Made by a program: the position numbers and the translations under genes
Notes under the pieces: model-generated
The model's input: the letters and a program-made list of their open reading frames with translations, nothing else
What the model was told of the DNA's origin: nothing
The model's database searches: none
Shown: positions 40,701 to 50,185 of the stretch, in pieces
Position numbering within the stretch: position 1 is the stretch's first letter
How the letters are laid out: each line of letters starts with the position of its first letter
From: Rathayibacter sp. VKM Ac-2879
Lineage (GTDB): Bacteria > Actinomycetota > Actinomycetes > Actinomycetales > Microbacteriaceae
Length of the DNA stretch: 64,000 nt
NCBI RefSeq assembly: GCF_015351245.1
Contig: NZ_JADKSO010000002.1
Span: 744,001-808,000 of the forward strand
Direction: 5' to 3'

Positions 40701-43700
40701 CGCGCGCCGAACACTCGACGAGCGCCGTCGAGATCGTCGCTTCGGACGGGCCGGCCACGATGCAGGCGAGTCCAGGTCAGCGGCGGATGTGGCTGTCGTC
40801 ACAGCTTGCCACCGCGGCGGCGAGCTACACCGTGCCCCTGGCGTTCCTGTTCGAGCGCGAGCCTGATCGCGACGTGCTGCAGGCCGCCCTGGCGGCGACA
40901 ACGCGTCGGCATCCGGCGCTACGGACGTTGCTCTTCCCCGAAGGGGGCGCCGTGACTGCGCAACGCCTCGCGGCAGACGATCCCCGGTCGGCGCCCCGAC
41001 TCGAGCTCGCGACGGACCCCGACGAGTTCGTGAGGCGACCCTTCGACCTCGCATCGACTCCGCCGATCAGGGCCGCTCTGACCCGAGTGCCCGACGGGTG
41101 GCTCTTCCTCCTCGCGATACACCACAGCGCGACCGATGAGGCGTCGGAGCCGGTCCTGCTGCACACCCTCTCCGAAGCGGTGCGCGCACGCCAGGACGGA
41201 GCCGCCCCGAGAGGGGAGACCGCCGCCGTCCTTCACGCACCGTCCGGGGAGAGCGCGGCCGACGCCTTGGCGCGTCTGGGCCCGTTGCCCGACGCGGCCG
41301 ACATACCCGGTTGGCGCTCTCTCCCTGCGGGGTTCGGCCGCGCCGGCCGGACACGAGCACGGACGCTGACGGGACCGTCGGTCGACGCCCTCCGTCATCG
41401 ACGCACCGACGCCAGCGTCTTCGAGCTCGCATTGCGGGCCGTGGCGAGCGCCGTCGAAAGGCTCGGCGGGCCGTCGTCGATGCTGATCGCCGCACCGGTA
41501 GCGCGTACGACCCCGGACGATGGCGTCGTCGGATGCAACGTCACGACGACGCTGTTCGCTGTCGGGCGAGACTCCGAGCTTCGTGGACAGATCGTGTCGG
41601 CCCTCGACGCCTGCGCGGACATCGCGGACCTCGTGTCGGCCGCGCCGGAGCTGCGCGACCGCGCTGCCCCGCGCCTCATGGTCGTCCACCAGTCGCGTCG
41701 CCTCGACCGGCTCGTGCTGGGTGAGCACGTGGGAACACGAGTCCCGATCACGACCGGTACCGCCAAGTTCGACGCGACGGTCACCGTCGCGGAAGTCGGC
41801 GACGACGTCACCGTGGAACTCGAGTACGCGGTCGAGGCCATCGACGCCGACGAAGCCGACCGTTTCCTCCGGCACGTGTGTGCAGCACTGTGCTCCCCCG
41901 ACACGCTGAGCGACCTCGCCCTGGATGAGGTCGACACCGCTACCGCCGTCCTCCTCGAGGGCCCCGACGAGATCGAGGCGGGACACTCGCGGACGCTGAC
42001 CGATCTCGTCGCCTCCGGCGCCTCGGAGGAGGCCCACCGCATCGCGGGAGCATTGGCGGCCGAGGGAATCGGGCCGGGGTCGGTCGTCGGCGTCTGCGCT
42101 GCCCGCAGCGCCCGACAGGTCGATCTCGTCCATGCGGTCGTGCTCGCGGGGGCGGCCTACGTGCCCATTGACCCCGCGTGGCCGGCCGCCCGGCGCGGGG
42201 CAGTCGTCACCGACTCGGGCGCCGACCTCGTGCTGGAGGACGCCCCCCGGGCATCGACTGCGCCAACGACGTCGCCACACCCCGACGATGCCGCCTACGT
42301 GCTGTTCACCTCGGGCTCTACCGGACGGCCGAAAGGCGTGGTCGTCAGTCATCGCGCCATCGTGAACCGTCTTCTGGCAGCACCCGACCTACACGGGATC
42401 ACGGCAGACGATGTGATCCTCTACAAGACGCCGTTCACGTTCGACGTCTCGCTCTGGGAGCTGTTCCTGCCGGCCATCGTCGGGGCTCGGCAGGCGATCG
42501 CGCCTCCGGATGCGCATCGTGATCCATCTGCGACGGCGGCGGCCATCGTGGACGCACGAGCCACGGTTGTGCACTTCGTACCGTCCGTGCTGGCTTCTTT
42601 CCTGGACTATCTGTCCGGAGCGCCGGAGGTCGCCCGTGCGGTCGCCCGCAGTGTGCGCCTGGTGGTCTGCAGCGGAGAAGCCCTCACCGCTCACCATCTG
42701 CGGCAGTTCTCCCGCGTGCTGCCCCAGGTTCGCGTGGACAACCTGTACGGCCCGACGGAGGCGGCGGTCGATGTCACTGCCGCGATCGACGTGTCGGACA
42801 CGACGCCCATCGGCATCGGCCTGCCGTTTCCCGGAGTGAGCTGCCGGATCCTGAACCGGCGACTTCGCCCTGTGGTGCCCGGAGCGGCCGGTGACCTGTA
42901 TCTCTCCGGCGTGCAGCTGGCGCGTGGATACTCTCACCGCCCGGCGCTGACGGCAGAGCGGTTCGTCGCAGACCCCTTTGTCGTCGGTGCGCGCATGTAC
43001 GACACGGGTGATCGCGCGAGACAACGTCCGGACGGGACGATCGAGTACCTCGGACGTCGTGACAACCAGGTCAAGGTCGGAGGCCAGCGGATCGAGCTCG
43101 GCGAGGTCGAGTCGGCGCTCACCTCGGCACCCGGAGTCGAGTCGGCCGCAGCCTTCGTGGTCGACGGCACCGTGGTGGCGGTGTACACGGGCCGGGCCGA
43201 GTCTGACGCGGTGCGCAGTCACGCGGCCGGAGTCGTCCCGTCGGCTCTCGTGCCGGCCCGGCTGACCGCCGTCCCGTCTCTGCCGGTCACTCCGCACGGA
43301 AAGCTCGACCGGGCGAGCCTCCCGATGCTCGACCAGGGTCCGACGGTCGTCGGCGGACGAGCTCCGGAGAGCCCGACCGAGACGGCTCTGTGCGAGGTGT
43401 TCGCCGACGCTCTCGGTGCCGCCTCCGCTCCCGCGAATGTCGACTTTTTCGCTCTCGGCGGAGACAGCATCTCGGCCATCGCCGTGGTCACCGCGGCCCA
43501 CCGGAGGGGGCTCGCGATCTCGGTCATCGATCTTTTCGAGGCGCGGACCGTGGAAGCGTTGGCGGCTCGCTGCGCACCGCTCCGAGCACACGCCTCGAAG
43601 CCTGCCGCAGCAGACGCCAGCGCCACCGCCGAGCCCGTGCCAGTACCGGCAGCCATCGCCTCCGCCAAGCGTGACGGCACCGACATCGATGCGATGACGG

Positions 43701-44014
43701 TCTCCGCACCTCTCGCCATCGCCGACGCCGAGTCAGCGCAGCGGGCGCTCTCGACGGTCGCCGCGGCCCGACCCGAGTTACGTGTGCGTCTCGACCGCAG
43801 TCGCGCTCGGCTCTGGCGGGCGTTCCAGTTGAAGGAGCTTCCTGCGGGGAACACCGTCGACGTCGCCGCGGGTCGACTCGCCGTCATCGACACGTCACCG
43901 AGCGGGCAGCGGCTCGTAGTCCATCGGATGGCATTGCTCGCCGACGAGAAGCGAAGCCTGCAACGCCTCATCGAGGACATCCACGACGCAGCACGCCTCA
44001 GAAAGGGAGAGTGA
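37703..44014 (+). CDS. non-ribosomal peptide synthetase, C-A-T-C-A-T plus truncated E
   Basis: 2103 residues, GTG start with AGGAG 8 nt upstream. Domains: C1 about 1-400 (HHVLVDG at 133), A1 about 410-915 (YVIFTSGSTGAPKG at 562), T1 about 925-990 (FFARGGDSL, Ser about 962), C2 about 1018-1430 (HHSATDE: HH and D kept, last Gly lost), A2 about 1430-1880, T2 about 1890-1955 (FFALGGDSISAI, Ser about 1922), then about 115 residues of an epimerization/condensation N-terminal piece ending at VVHRMALLADE. Pocket residues read by eye: A1 DINYWGGIGK, which I recall as the formyl-hydroxyornithine code of coelichelin-type NRPSs; A2 DVWHVSLVDK, a serine code. The LGGDSI form of T2 is the form seen before E domains, fitting the truncated E. 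One base separates its stop from the next NRPS. Confidence 0.93.
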   Translation: MPLATTLTPAQRAVWVASEIDPDNASDFHLGWTTRFADVHDLARLVDAIERVLRKDQRLSETILLEEEAPRWAACAAPARPATIDLRAAQDPDLAVAERVARVRERVALGTGGPLHSHEILLVPGGYVWAQAYHHVLVDGRSIHELTRRVLADLDGTAESPDDLPSAPPSSIDTGSWDSVISALDTVDDGLAERPTRVIESVSIDLDPDMVASFPALAARCGLSVGRVVAGLLSAYTMTVRGPGPHAVRLAVAGAGPRHAITMRSAVLPLVTTVDHETTVDTHLRAFDDALRSGLRRHSADPDAAVRALRARFGESVLTAPGINVMLGPDRPDGVLRSAWVGPSTDLELVAEGEVGLGRLRIVVRGRADRTELASHAAALSAFLSSAVRAPEGVLDGHRLVHPAERRLLLTEQNDTGRCLSDRDVVDMVFARADQAPASVAVIDGDRAVDYRHLLGAATHIARRLRDEFGAVAESVIAVDMHRSAEMVASLLGVLMAGAAFVPLDPAWPQRRRSTVLADSGARAVLVGPGAGGSTGLPSHHVNLDEVDPPADVVSRDAESLAYVIFTSGSTGAPKGAMIRHSAIASRMRWQIEDVLGFGADDASLFKAPLSFDISINEVLLPLCAGGTVVVARDGEEREPERLLHLIAEHGVTFTYLVASMLDVLLDTDAETDAPQLGGLRHVWCGGELLTPELFDRFRLQLPAATMYHGYGPAEATIGVSHIVYGRDGVRSTTSIGRPNPGCQLYVLDRALRPVPAGMGGELYAAGDLLGRGYVNAPALTAARFIANPFHDRHDPASTERLYRTGDRARWNGDELEFLGRADHQVKIGGMRVELEEIERTIAAAPGVRACVAIVRAACVHAYVVPASGASASEVEASALRQAAENLPRHMVPTWITALATLPTTANGKVDRTALPEPKRTPPGTHELSAVEQRIAGAFAEVLGVDIAEIGPTSGFFARGGDSLAAVRVAHRLSRALGRRVPSRAVFEHPTLAGLSEFVARAEHSTSAVEIVASDGPATMQASPGQRRMWLSSQLATAAASYTVPLAFLFEREPDRDVLQAALAATTRRHPALRTLLFPEGGAVTAQRLAADDPRSAPRLELATDPDEFVRRPFDLASTPPIRAALTRVPDGWLFLLAIHHSATDEASEPVLLHTLSEAVRARQDGAAPRGETAAVLHAPSGESAADALARLGPLPDAADIPGWRSLPAGFGRAGRTRARTLTGPSVDALRHRRTDASVFELALRAVASAVERLGGPSSMLIAAPVARTTPDDGVVGCNVTTTLFAVGRDSELRGQIVSALDACADIADLVSAAPELRDRAAPRLMVVHQSRRLDRLVLGEHVGTRVPITTGTAKFDATVTVAEVGDDVTVELEYAVEAIDADEADRFLRHVCAALCSPDTLSDLALDEVDTATAVLLEGPDEIEAGHSRTLTDLVASGASEEAHRIAGALAAEGIGPGSVVGVCAARSARQVDLVHAVVLAGAAYVPIDPAWPAARRGAVVTDSGADLVLEDAPRASTAPTTSPHPDDAAYVLFTSGSTGRPKGVVVSHRAIVNRLLAAPDLHGITADDVILYKTPFTFDVSLWELFLPAIVGARQAIAPPDAHRDPSATAAAIVDARATVVHFVPSVLASFLDYLSGAPEVARAVARSVRLVVCSGEALTAHHLRQFSRVLPQVRVDNLYGPTEAAVDVTAAIDVSDTTPIGIGLPFPGVSCRILNRRLRPVVPGAAGDLYLSGVQLARGYSHRPALTAERFVADPFVVGARMYDTGDRARQRPDGTIEYLGRRDNQVKVGGQRIELGEVESALTSAPGVESAAAFVVDGTVVAVYTGRAESDAVRSHAAGVVPSALVPARLTAVPSLPVTPHGKLDRASLPMLDQGPTVVGGRAPESPTETALCEVFADALGAASAPANVDFFALGGDSISAIAVVTAAHRRGLAISVIDLFEARTVEALAARCAPLRAHASKPAAADASATAEPVPVPAAIASAKRDGTDIDAMTVSAPLAIADAESAQRALSTVAAARPELRVRLDRSRARLWRAFQLKELPAGNTVDVAAGRLAVIDTSPSGQRLVVHRMALLADEKRSLQRLIEDIHDAARLRKGE

Positions 44015-44015
44015 C

Positions 44016-47000
44016 ATGAGCGCCAATCGAGACGCCGTCCTCGCACGTGGAGCGCGCGAGCGCATGCTTTTCCTCGCCGAGTTCGAGGAGTCGCCGAACA
44101 CCTACGCGATGCCCGTCGTGTTGAGGCTGGTCGCAGGCCACCTCGACGTGGACGTGTTCACGGCAGCCTTTCGAGATGTCGCCACGCATCACGTGAGCCT
44201 GCGGACAGCGTTTTCCCAGACGGCCGAGGGTTGGACCGAGCAGGTGCGAGAGGCCACCGACGTGCCGGTTCTCGACCTCTCCGAGCAGGCCTGGGACGGC
44301 ACGCTTCCGGTCGCGCCCGATCCCACGCGGGACGTGCCGTCCGCCGCCGCCGTCTACTCCGGCCACGTCGTCATCGTGATCCACCACGTCGCGGCCGACG
44401 GACGATCGGTGCACACGGTCCTCGACGACCTCGAGCACGCCTACTCGCGTCGACTCGTCGGGGACGCTCCCTCCTGGACTCGCCCCGCGAGCGACGTCGA
44501 CCCGCCGCACGAGCCGGCCGGTCGCCTTGCGGAGGCGTTCGCCGAGCTGCCGGCCGTCACGGCGCTCCCCACGGACCGTCCACGTCAGGCTTCGCCGAGC
44601 TCGCACGCCGCCGTGGCAGAACAGCGTCTTCCCGAGTGGACGGCCCGCGCCGTGGCAGAAACGTCCGGGCGCCTGGGAGCGTCCCGTCTCATGCTGCTGC
44701 AGGCCGCCGTCGCCCTGGCTCTGCGCGCTCACGGCGCAGGCGACCGCGTCCCGGTCGGCATGGCGGCCGACCTCCGCGGTGACGAGGAGGCGGGAGTGGG
44801 CCTGTTCCTGAACACCATCGTCGCTTTCACCGAACTGAACGGTGCCCTGACGGTGGGCGACGTGATCTCACGGGTCAGGACGTGCGCGCTCGACGCGTGG
44901 GAGCGACGCGCCGTGCCGTTCGATGAACTGGTCGCGGAGGTCGCTCCTCCCCGACAGCCCGGTGTGCACCCGCTCTTCCAGGTGATGATCGCCGACGTCG
45001 ACCGTCGAACGAGACGCGTCCACCTCGGTGACGTCACGGCCGAGCTGCGCCACGACGCGGAGCCGACCGCCAAGTTCGACCTCACCTTCGCCATCGGAGA
45101 GGACGACCGAGGCCTCGTGCTCGACGTGCTGTACCGCACCGAGATCTTCGACCCGGAGACCGCCGCCGGGCTGCTCGAGTCGGTGGTTCTCGCGCTGGTG
45201 GCCCTGACCGGAAACCCCTCCCTCGTCGTCGACGAACTCGCCCTGACCCGGTCGTCGGGAGGCCGGCCTGCCCTGTCCCCGCGGAGCGACGAGTTCAGCT
45301 CTCGACGTGTCAGCCTTCCCCGCCATCACCTCGCCGCCGCGCTGGTGAGTCTGTACGTCTCGAGCGACAGCGTCGGTACCCGCCGGGACGATGATCGGTA
45401 TGTGCCGCTGGAACTCGGCGAGATCCTCGATGCGGCGGACGTGACCGACGGCATGCGGCTGCCGGACACCACGAGAGGACGGCCCGTCATCGCCGCGATC
45501 TCGGGCGAAGACGTGCTGCTGAGGGCGGCCTCCGACGTGATCGACGACGAGTCGTGGCCCGCGCTGCTCGCCGCCCTGTCCGAAGGCGTTCCGCTCGGGA
45601 CGAGCGACGCCGCCGACTACACGGAGGCTCTCCTCCGCCGCGCCGCTGATCTGGAGATCATCGACTCCGCCGAGTCGTGGCTCGACGTTCTGGAGACGAC
45701 GACCGCGTTCGTCGAGACGGGCCGCGCCTCCACCCCGACGTCTGATGCGACCGCCTCCGCCGACATGGGCGGGGCGCCTGCGTCCGTGACGTGGCTTCGC
45801 GGCGCGGTGGTGGCGGCAGTGGTCGATGTCGTCGACGCGCCGAGACGACTGATGGTCAGCGAGCCCGACCGGGACGAGGTCGCTCACGCCTCTGCCGTCG
45901 GCCACCGACGTCGCGTCTTCCCTGTCTTCGTTCACGACGACGGAACGATCGTCCAACCGAACGCCCTCGCCGCGCGCGACTACCTCCTTGCCGGGACCCT
46001 CAGCACACATACCCCCGGGGTGTTCGACGAGGTGGCCGAACCGGACCTCTTCGTCGACATCCACATGTCCGACCGGCCCGTCGCCCACCGCCCGGGGCAC
46101 ATCGCCGTCACCGCGTGCATCGTCGAAGATCGCTGGCAAATCACCGTGTCGGGCCTCCCGGACGCGCAGGCCGTCGCCGACTCGATAGCGCAGCAACGGA
46201 TCCCGGACGGGCCGCCGAGCACGATCACCGCGATCACCCGCCCCGCCCGCGCACAGACGGACGATGCGGCGAGAATCGGTGCCGCCGCGATTCGCCGGAT
46301 CGAGCGGACGGCCGGCCGGCTGCGTGCCGTGTACCCGGCGACCGCGCTGCAAGAAGGACTGCTGTTCCACCGCGACCTGTCCGGCGACACGGACGTGTAC
46401 ATCTCGCAGACGATCACGGAACTGACCGGAACCCTCGACGTGGCAGCCCTTCGCGCTGCCGCGGCACGGATGATCGAACGCCATCCGCACGTGGCGGGGC
46501 ACTTCCGTCGAGTCGGCGAGCGCACGGTGCTCGTCGTCCCACGCTCCCTGAACATCGAGTGGGAGGTGCGCCGCGGTGACGATCCCGAGACGTTCATTTC
46601 AGAGCAACGCCAGAGGGGCTTCGACGGAGACGGGCCGCTCCTCCGATTCGGTCTCCTCACCGGCTCCGACGGCGGACAGCACACCTGGGTTCTCACGGTC
46701 GAGCACTCGGTGCTCGACGGGTGGTCCCTCTGGCGTCTGCTGCGCGGCATCCTGGACGAGTACACGCGCCCGGGAGCGGTCGACGAGAGCGAGGCCCCTC
46801 CCTATTCGGCATACACCTCGTGGCTCGCAGGTCAGGACCTCGCGGCGGCACGTGCATCGTGGGGCGGCGCGCTGGAGGGGATCGAGGGGCCGACCCTCGT
46901 CGCCGAGCCCGAACGCACGGGGACCAGCCCCGACGATCGACGCTCCGTCGACCACACCATCCTCCTCGAGCCGGCCCTCACGGAGCGGCTGAGGCGGCGG

Positions 47001-50000
47001 GGAGTCGCCTCCCGGACACCGTTGAGTGCCGTCTACGAACTCGCGTGGGCGCTCGCTGTGCGGTACGAGACGGGAGCGGACGATGTCGTCTTCGGCACCG
47101 TCACCTCCGGCAGGCCGCCGGAGATCCCAGGAATCGACGATCTCCTGGGTCTGCTCTTCAACACCGTGCCCGTTCGTGTGCGGTTCCGGCCGGGCGGGGA
47201 CGTGCAGACTCACCTCGACGAGCTGACGCTGTTCCGACGGGTCATGCTCGCCCACCCCTACGTCCCCCTCTCGGAGATCCTCGCCACGTCGGGACATCGC
47301 GAGCTGTTCGACACCTTGTTCGTGTTCCAGAACATCCCGGTCTCCCCCGCCGGCGAGCGGCTGGGCCGCGACGGTGGGCTGAGCCAGCGCGGGCAGACCG
47401 TCCGCGACGCTACCCACTATCCGTTGACGGTGGTCGTCAACCCGGGTGACGGACGTGCCGGCGCGAAGATCCGCGTCATGTTCCGGCCGGGGGCCTGGGC
47501 TGACGAAAACGTCGCGCGGCGGACGGCCGAGCGGATCGTCGCCGCGTTCCGCCGGGCGCTCGACAGGATCGCCGACCACGTCGGCCCGATGGCCACTCTG
47601 GATGTCCGCGCGGGAGGCGAGGACGCTTCCGGCCCCCTGCGTGGGGCCGCCATCCTGTCCGAGGACGAGGGCCTGCTCGGCTCGACCGTGTGGGAACTCC
47701 TCGTTCGGCGCGCTCGTCTCGACCCGCACGGGCTCGCGGTCGTCGCGGGTCCGACCCGCTGGAGCTTCGAGGATCTCGTGCGTCGCTCGACGAGCCTGGC
47801 GGCGGCCCTGCAGGCCGACGGCATCGGGCCCGAATCACGGGTTGCGCTGTATCTGCCGCGTGACGAACGGATGATCGTCGCGCTGTTCGCCGTGTTCGCT
47901 GCGCACGCCGCCTACGTGCCCATCGATCCGACCGTGCCCGGCATCCGGGTCGCGGAGATCCTTGCGGAGGCATCGCCACACGTGGTCGTCGTCGACCAGT
48001 CCCTCGCTGGCGCGGTCCCGACGGCCTACCGGACCCTGGCCCCGGACGCGGTGGTCGATCGTCCGCTCGTCGAGCCCGCGCGACACCTCGACTCGCTCGC
48101 GTACGTCATTTTCACCTCGGGTTCCACCGGCACGCCGAAGGGGGTCGCCGTCCCCTATCGCGGGCTGACGAACATGTTCGTCAATCATCGGGCCGAGATC
48201 TTCACGCCCGTCGTTGCCGCCGCCGGCGGCCGCCGCCTCGCCATCGCGCATACGACCTCGTTCGCCTTCGACGCATCCTGGGAGCAGCTGCTGTGGCTTC
48301 TCGAGGGGCACAGCGTCCATGTCATCGACGACGACATGCGAAGGGATCCCCGCGCGCTCCTCGAGTACTACGACGAGAACCGCATCGACGGCTTCGACGT
48401 GACCCCCAGCTACGGCCAGGTCCTCGTGGAGGAGGGGCTGCTCACGCGAGAACGCTGCGTCGACCCCACCGCGGACGGCACGGGTGTGGTCTTCGTCTCG
48501 CTCGGGGGCGAAGCGGTGCCCGACGACCTGTGGTCGGCGCTCCGGAACGCGCCGGGAGTCGGCGGCTACAACCTGTATGGGCCGACCGAGTACACGATCA
48601 ACGCGCTCGGCGCCGACGTCGCCGAGCGCGCAACGTCGACGGTCGGACGACCCATTGCGGGCACCGCGGCGTATGTGCTCGACCGGAGTCTGCAGCCAGT
48701 CCGCGCGGGCGTCGCCGGCGAGCTGTATCTCTCCGGCGTCGGTCTCGCGCGAGGCTATTTGGGGCGAAGCGATGCGACGTCGGAGCGTTTCATCGCCGAC
48801 CCATTCGGGGCACCGGGCGGCCGGATGTACCGTACCGGCGACATCGTCGTGGTAGGTGCCGATGGTCTGCTCAGCTACCTCGGGCGCGGCGACGATCAGG
48901 TCAAGATCCGAGGCCACCGTGTGGAGCCTGCCGAAGTCGCTTCTGCGATCACTGCTCTCGACGGAGTACGGCGATCGGCACTCGTGCCGGTCCGCGGAGA
49001 TCGAGGCACCGAGCTAGCCGCCTACGTGGTGGCGGAGCCGGCGAACCGTTCCGTGTCGGCGCCGGAGATCCTCGGCGCTCTTCGCTCGACCCTCCCCGAC
49101 TACCTTGTTCCGCGTTCCGTCACTCTCGTCGACGAGCTTCCGCTGACGGTGAACGGCAAGCTCGACCTGCGCGCGCTCCCCACGCCCGAGCGCGAGGCGA
49201 CGGAGAAGCAGCAGCCGATCGGCGATGTGGAGTACTTGATCGCGGAGGCGATCTCGGACGTTCTCGGAGTGGGCGAGATCGGACGCGACGAGGATTTCTT
49301 CCTGCTCGGCGGACACTCCCTCCTTGCCGTGCGCGTCGTCTCCCGGCTGCGGTCGTCATCGGGGCTGGATCTGAGCGTTCGCGACCTGTACGGCGCGCCG
49401 ACGGTGGCGGGGCTGGCGCGTGCGGCGGCTGGCGATCACAGCGAGGGCATGTTCGCTCCCGTGCTGGAGCTGCGAGAAGGCGACGGTCCTGCCGTGTTCT
49501 GTCTGCAGCCGGCGGGCGGGCTCGGGTGGGCGTACGCCGGACTCTGCCGCCACCTCGACCCGGGCTACGCGGTGTACGCGCTCCAGGATCCCGCCCTGTC
49601 TGGCGGGCCGGAACGAGATTCGGTCGAGTCCCTCGTGTCAGACCAGGTGGAACGGATCCGAGCGATCCGTCCTACTGGTCCCTACCACCTGCTCGGCTGG
49701 TCGTTCGGCGGGCAACTCGCTCACGCCATTGCTGCCCAGCTCGGAGAAGACGTCGCATCGGTGGTGCTCCTCGATAGCTACGCGGACGGGGCGAGTGACG
49801 AGGTCGATGCACCACTCGACGCGATGGTCGCGGGGTTCGTGGCCTCTCTCGCGACCGACCCCGTGCTCGCCGACCTCGATGACACCACTCGAGCGCGCCT
49901 GACCTCCACCTTCGAACGACACCTGCGACTGTCGATACCCCCGTCTGTGGGCTCGATTCCCGGTGATGCGCTGCTGGTCGCGGCGACTCGTGGGATCGAC

Positions 50001-50171
50001 TCCGATACAGCCGCTCGCCGCGACGCCGACTGGCGAGCACGCATCGCCGGCACATTGCGAGTGGAACAGGTCGATCTCGACCACGCGGGGCTCGGTCGCG
50101 CCGCGAACTGGGAGGTGTTCGGGCCTGTGGTTGCGCGGTGGATCGAAGACAGCCAGCAGGTTCCGAGGTGA
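44016..50171 (+). CDS. non-ribosomal peptide synthetase, C-(decayed E)-C-A-T-TE
   Basis: 2051 residues. Domains: C3 about 1-420 (HHVAADG at 123); a region about 430-765 that reads as a decayed epimerization domain, with ASDVIDDESW at 504 where HHxxxDG should be; C4 about 768-1200 with EHSVLDGWS at 895 (first His replaced by Glu, second His kept); A3 about 1220-1725; T3 (FFLLGGHSLL, Ser about 1768); thioesterase about 1805-2051 with GWSFGG (nucleophile about 1895), Asp in LLDSYADG and His in DLDHAG. A3 pocket read by eye is DAEDSGLINK, close to the hydroxyornithine code DMENLGLINK. C3 has no A or T of its own. Final module and chain release of the siderophore; follows the first NRPS by 1 nt. 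Confidence 0.92.
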   Translation: MSANRDAVLARGARERMLFLAEFEESPNTYAMPVVLRLVAGHLDVDVFTAAFRDVATHHVSLRTAFSQTAEGWTEQVREATDVPVLDLSEQAWDGTLPVAPDPTRDVPSAAAVYSGHVVIVIHHVAADGRSVHTVLDDLEHAYSRRLVGDAPSWTRPASDVDPPHEPAGRLAEAFAELPAVTALPTDRPRQASPSSHAAVAEQRLPEWTARAVAETSGRLGASRLMLLQAAVALALRAHGAGDRVPVGMAADLRGDEEAGVGLFLNTIVAFTELNGALTVGDVISRVRTCALDAWERRAVPFDELVAEVAPPRQPGVHPLFQVMIADVDRRTRRVHLGDVTAELRHDAEPTAKFDLTFAIGEDDRGLVLDVLYRTEIFDPETAAGLLESVVLALVALTGNPSLVVDELALTRSSGGRPALSPRSDEFSSRRVSLPRHHLAAALVSLYVSSDSVGTRRDDDRYVPLELGEILDAADVTDGMRLPDTTRGRPVIAAISGEDVLLRAASDVIDDESWPALLAALSEGVPLGTSDAADYTEALLRRAADLEIIDSAESWLDVLETTTAFVETGRASTPTSDATASADMGGAPASVTWLRGAVVAAVVDVVDAPRRLMVSEPDRDEVAHASAVGHRRRVFPVFVHDDGTIVQPNALAARDYLLAGTLSTHTPGVFDEVAEPDLFVDIHMSDRPVAHRPGHIAVTACIVEDRWQITVSGLPDAQAVADSIAQQRIPDGPPSTITAITRPARAQTDDAARIGAAAIRRIERTAGRLRAVYPATALQEGLLFHRDLSGDTDVYISQTITELTGTLDVAALRAAAARMIERHPHVAGHFRRVGERTVLVVPRSLNIEWEVRRGDDPETFISEQRQRGFDGDGPLLRFGLLTGSDGGQHTWVLTVEHSVLDGWSLWRLLRGILDEYTRPGAVDESEAPPYSAYTSWLAGQDLAAARASWGGALEGIEGPTLVAEPERTGTSPDDRRSVDHTILLEPALTERLRRRGVASRTPLSAVYELAWALAVRYETGADDVVFGTVTSGRPPEIPGIDDLLGLLFNTVPVRVRFRPGGDVQTHLDELTLFRRVMLAHPYVPLSEILATSGHRELFDTLFVFQNIPVSPAGERLGRDGGLSQRGQTVRDATHYPLTVVVNPGDGRAGAKIRVMFRPGAWADENVARRTAERIVAAFRRALDRIADHVGPMATLDVRAGGEDASGPLRGAAILSEDEGLLGSTVWELLVRRARLDPHGLAVVAGPTRWSFEDLVRRSTSLAAALQADGIGPESRVALYLPRDERMIVALFAVFAAHAAYVPIDPTVPGIRVAEILAEASPHVVVVDQSLAGAVPTAYRTLAPDAVVDRPLVEPARHLDSLAYVIFTSGSTGTPKGVAVPYRGLTNMFVNHRAEIFTPVVAAAGGRRLAIAHTTSFAFDASWEQLLWLLEGHSVHVIDDDMRRDPRALLEYYDENRIDGFDVTPSYGQVLVEEGLLTRERCVDPTADGTGVVFVSLGGEAVPDDLWSALRNAPGVGGYNLYGPTEYTINALGADVAERATSTVGRPIAGTAAYVLDRSLQPVRAGVAGELYLSGVGLARGYLGRSDATSERFIADPFGAPGGRMYRTGDIVVVGADGLLSYLGRGDDQVKIRGHRVEPAEVASAITALDGVRRSALVPVRGDRGTELAAYVVAEPANRSVSAPEILGALRSTLPDYLVPRSVTLVDELPLTVNGKLDLRALPTPEREATEKQQPIGDVEYLIAEAISDVLGVGEIGRDEDFFLLGGHSLLAVRVVSRLRSSSGLDLSVRDLYGAPTVAGLARAAAGDHSEGMFAPVLELREGDGPAVFCLQPAGGLGWAYAGLCRHLDPGYAVYALQDPALSGGPERDSVESLVSDQVERIRAIRPTGPYHLLGWSFGGQLAHAIAAQLGEDVASVVLLDSYADGASDEVDAPLDAMVAGFVASLATDPVLADLDDTTRARLTSTFERHLRLSIPPSVGSIPGDALLVAATRGIDSDTAARRDADWRARIAGTLRVEQVDLDHAGLGRAANWEVFGPVVARWIEDSQQVPR

Positions 50172-50185
50172 CCCCCGCAGCGTGC

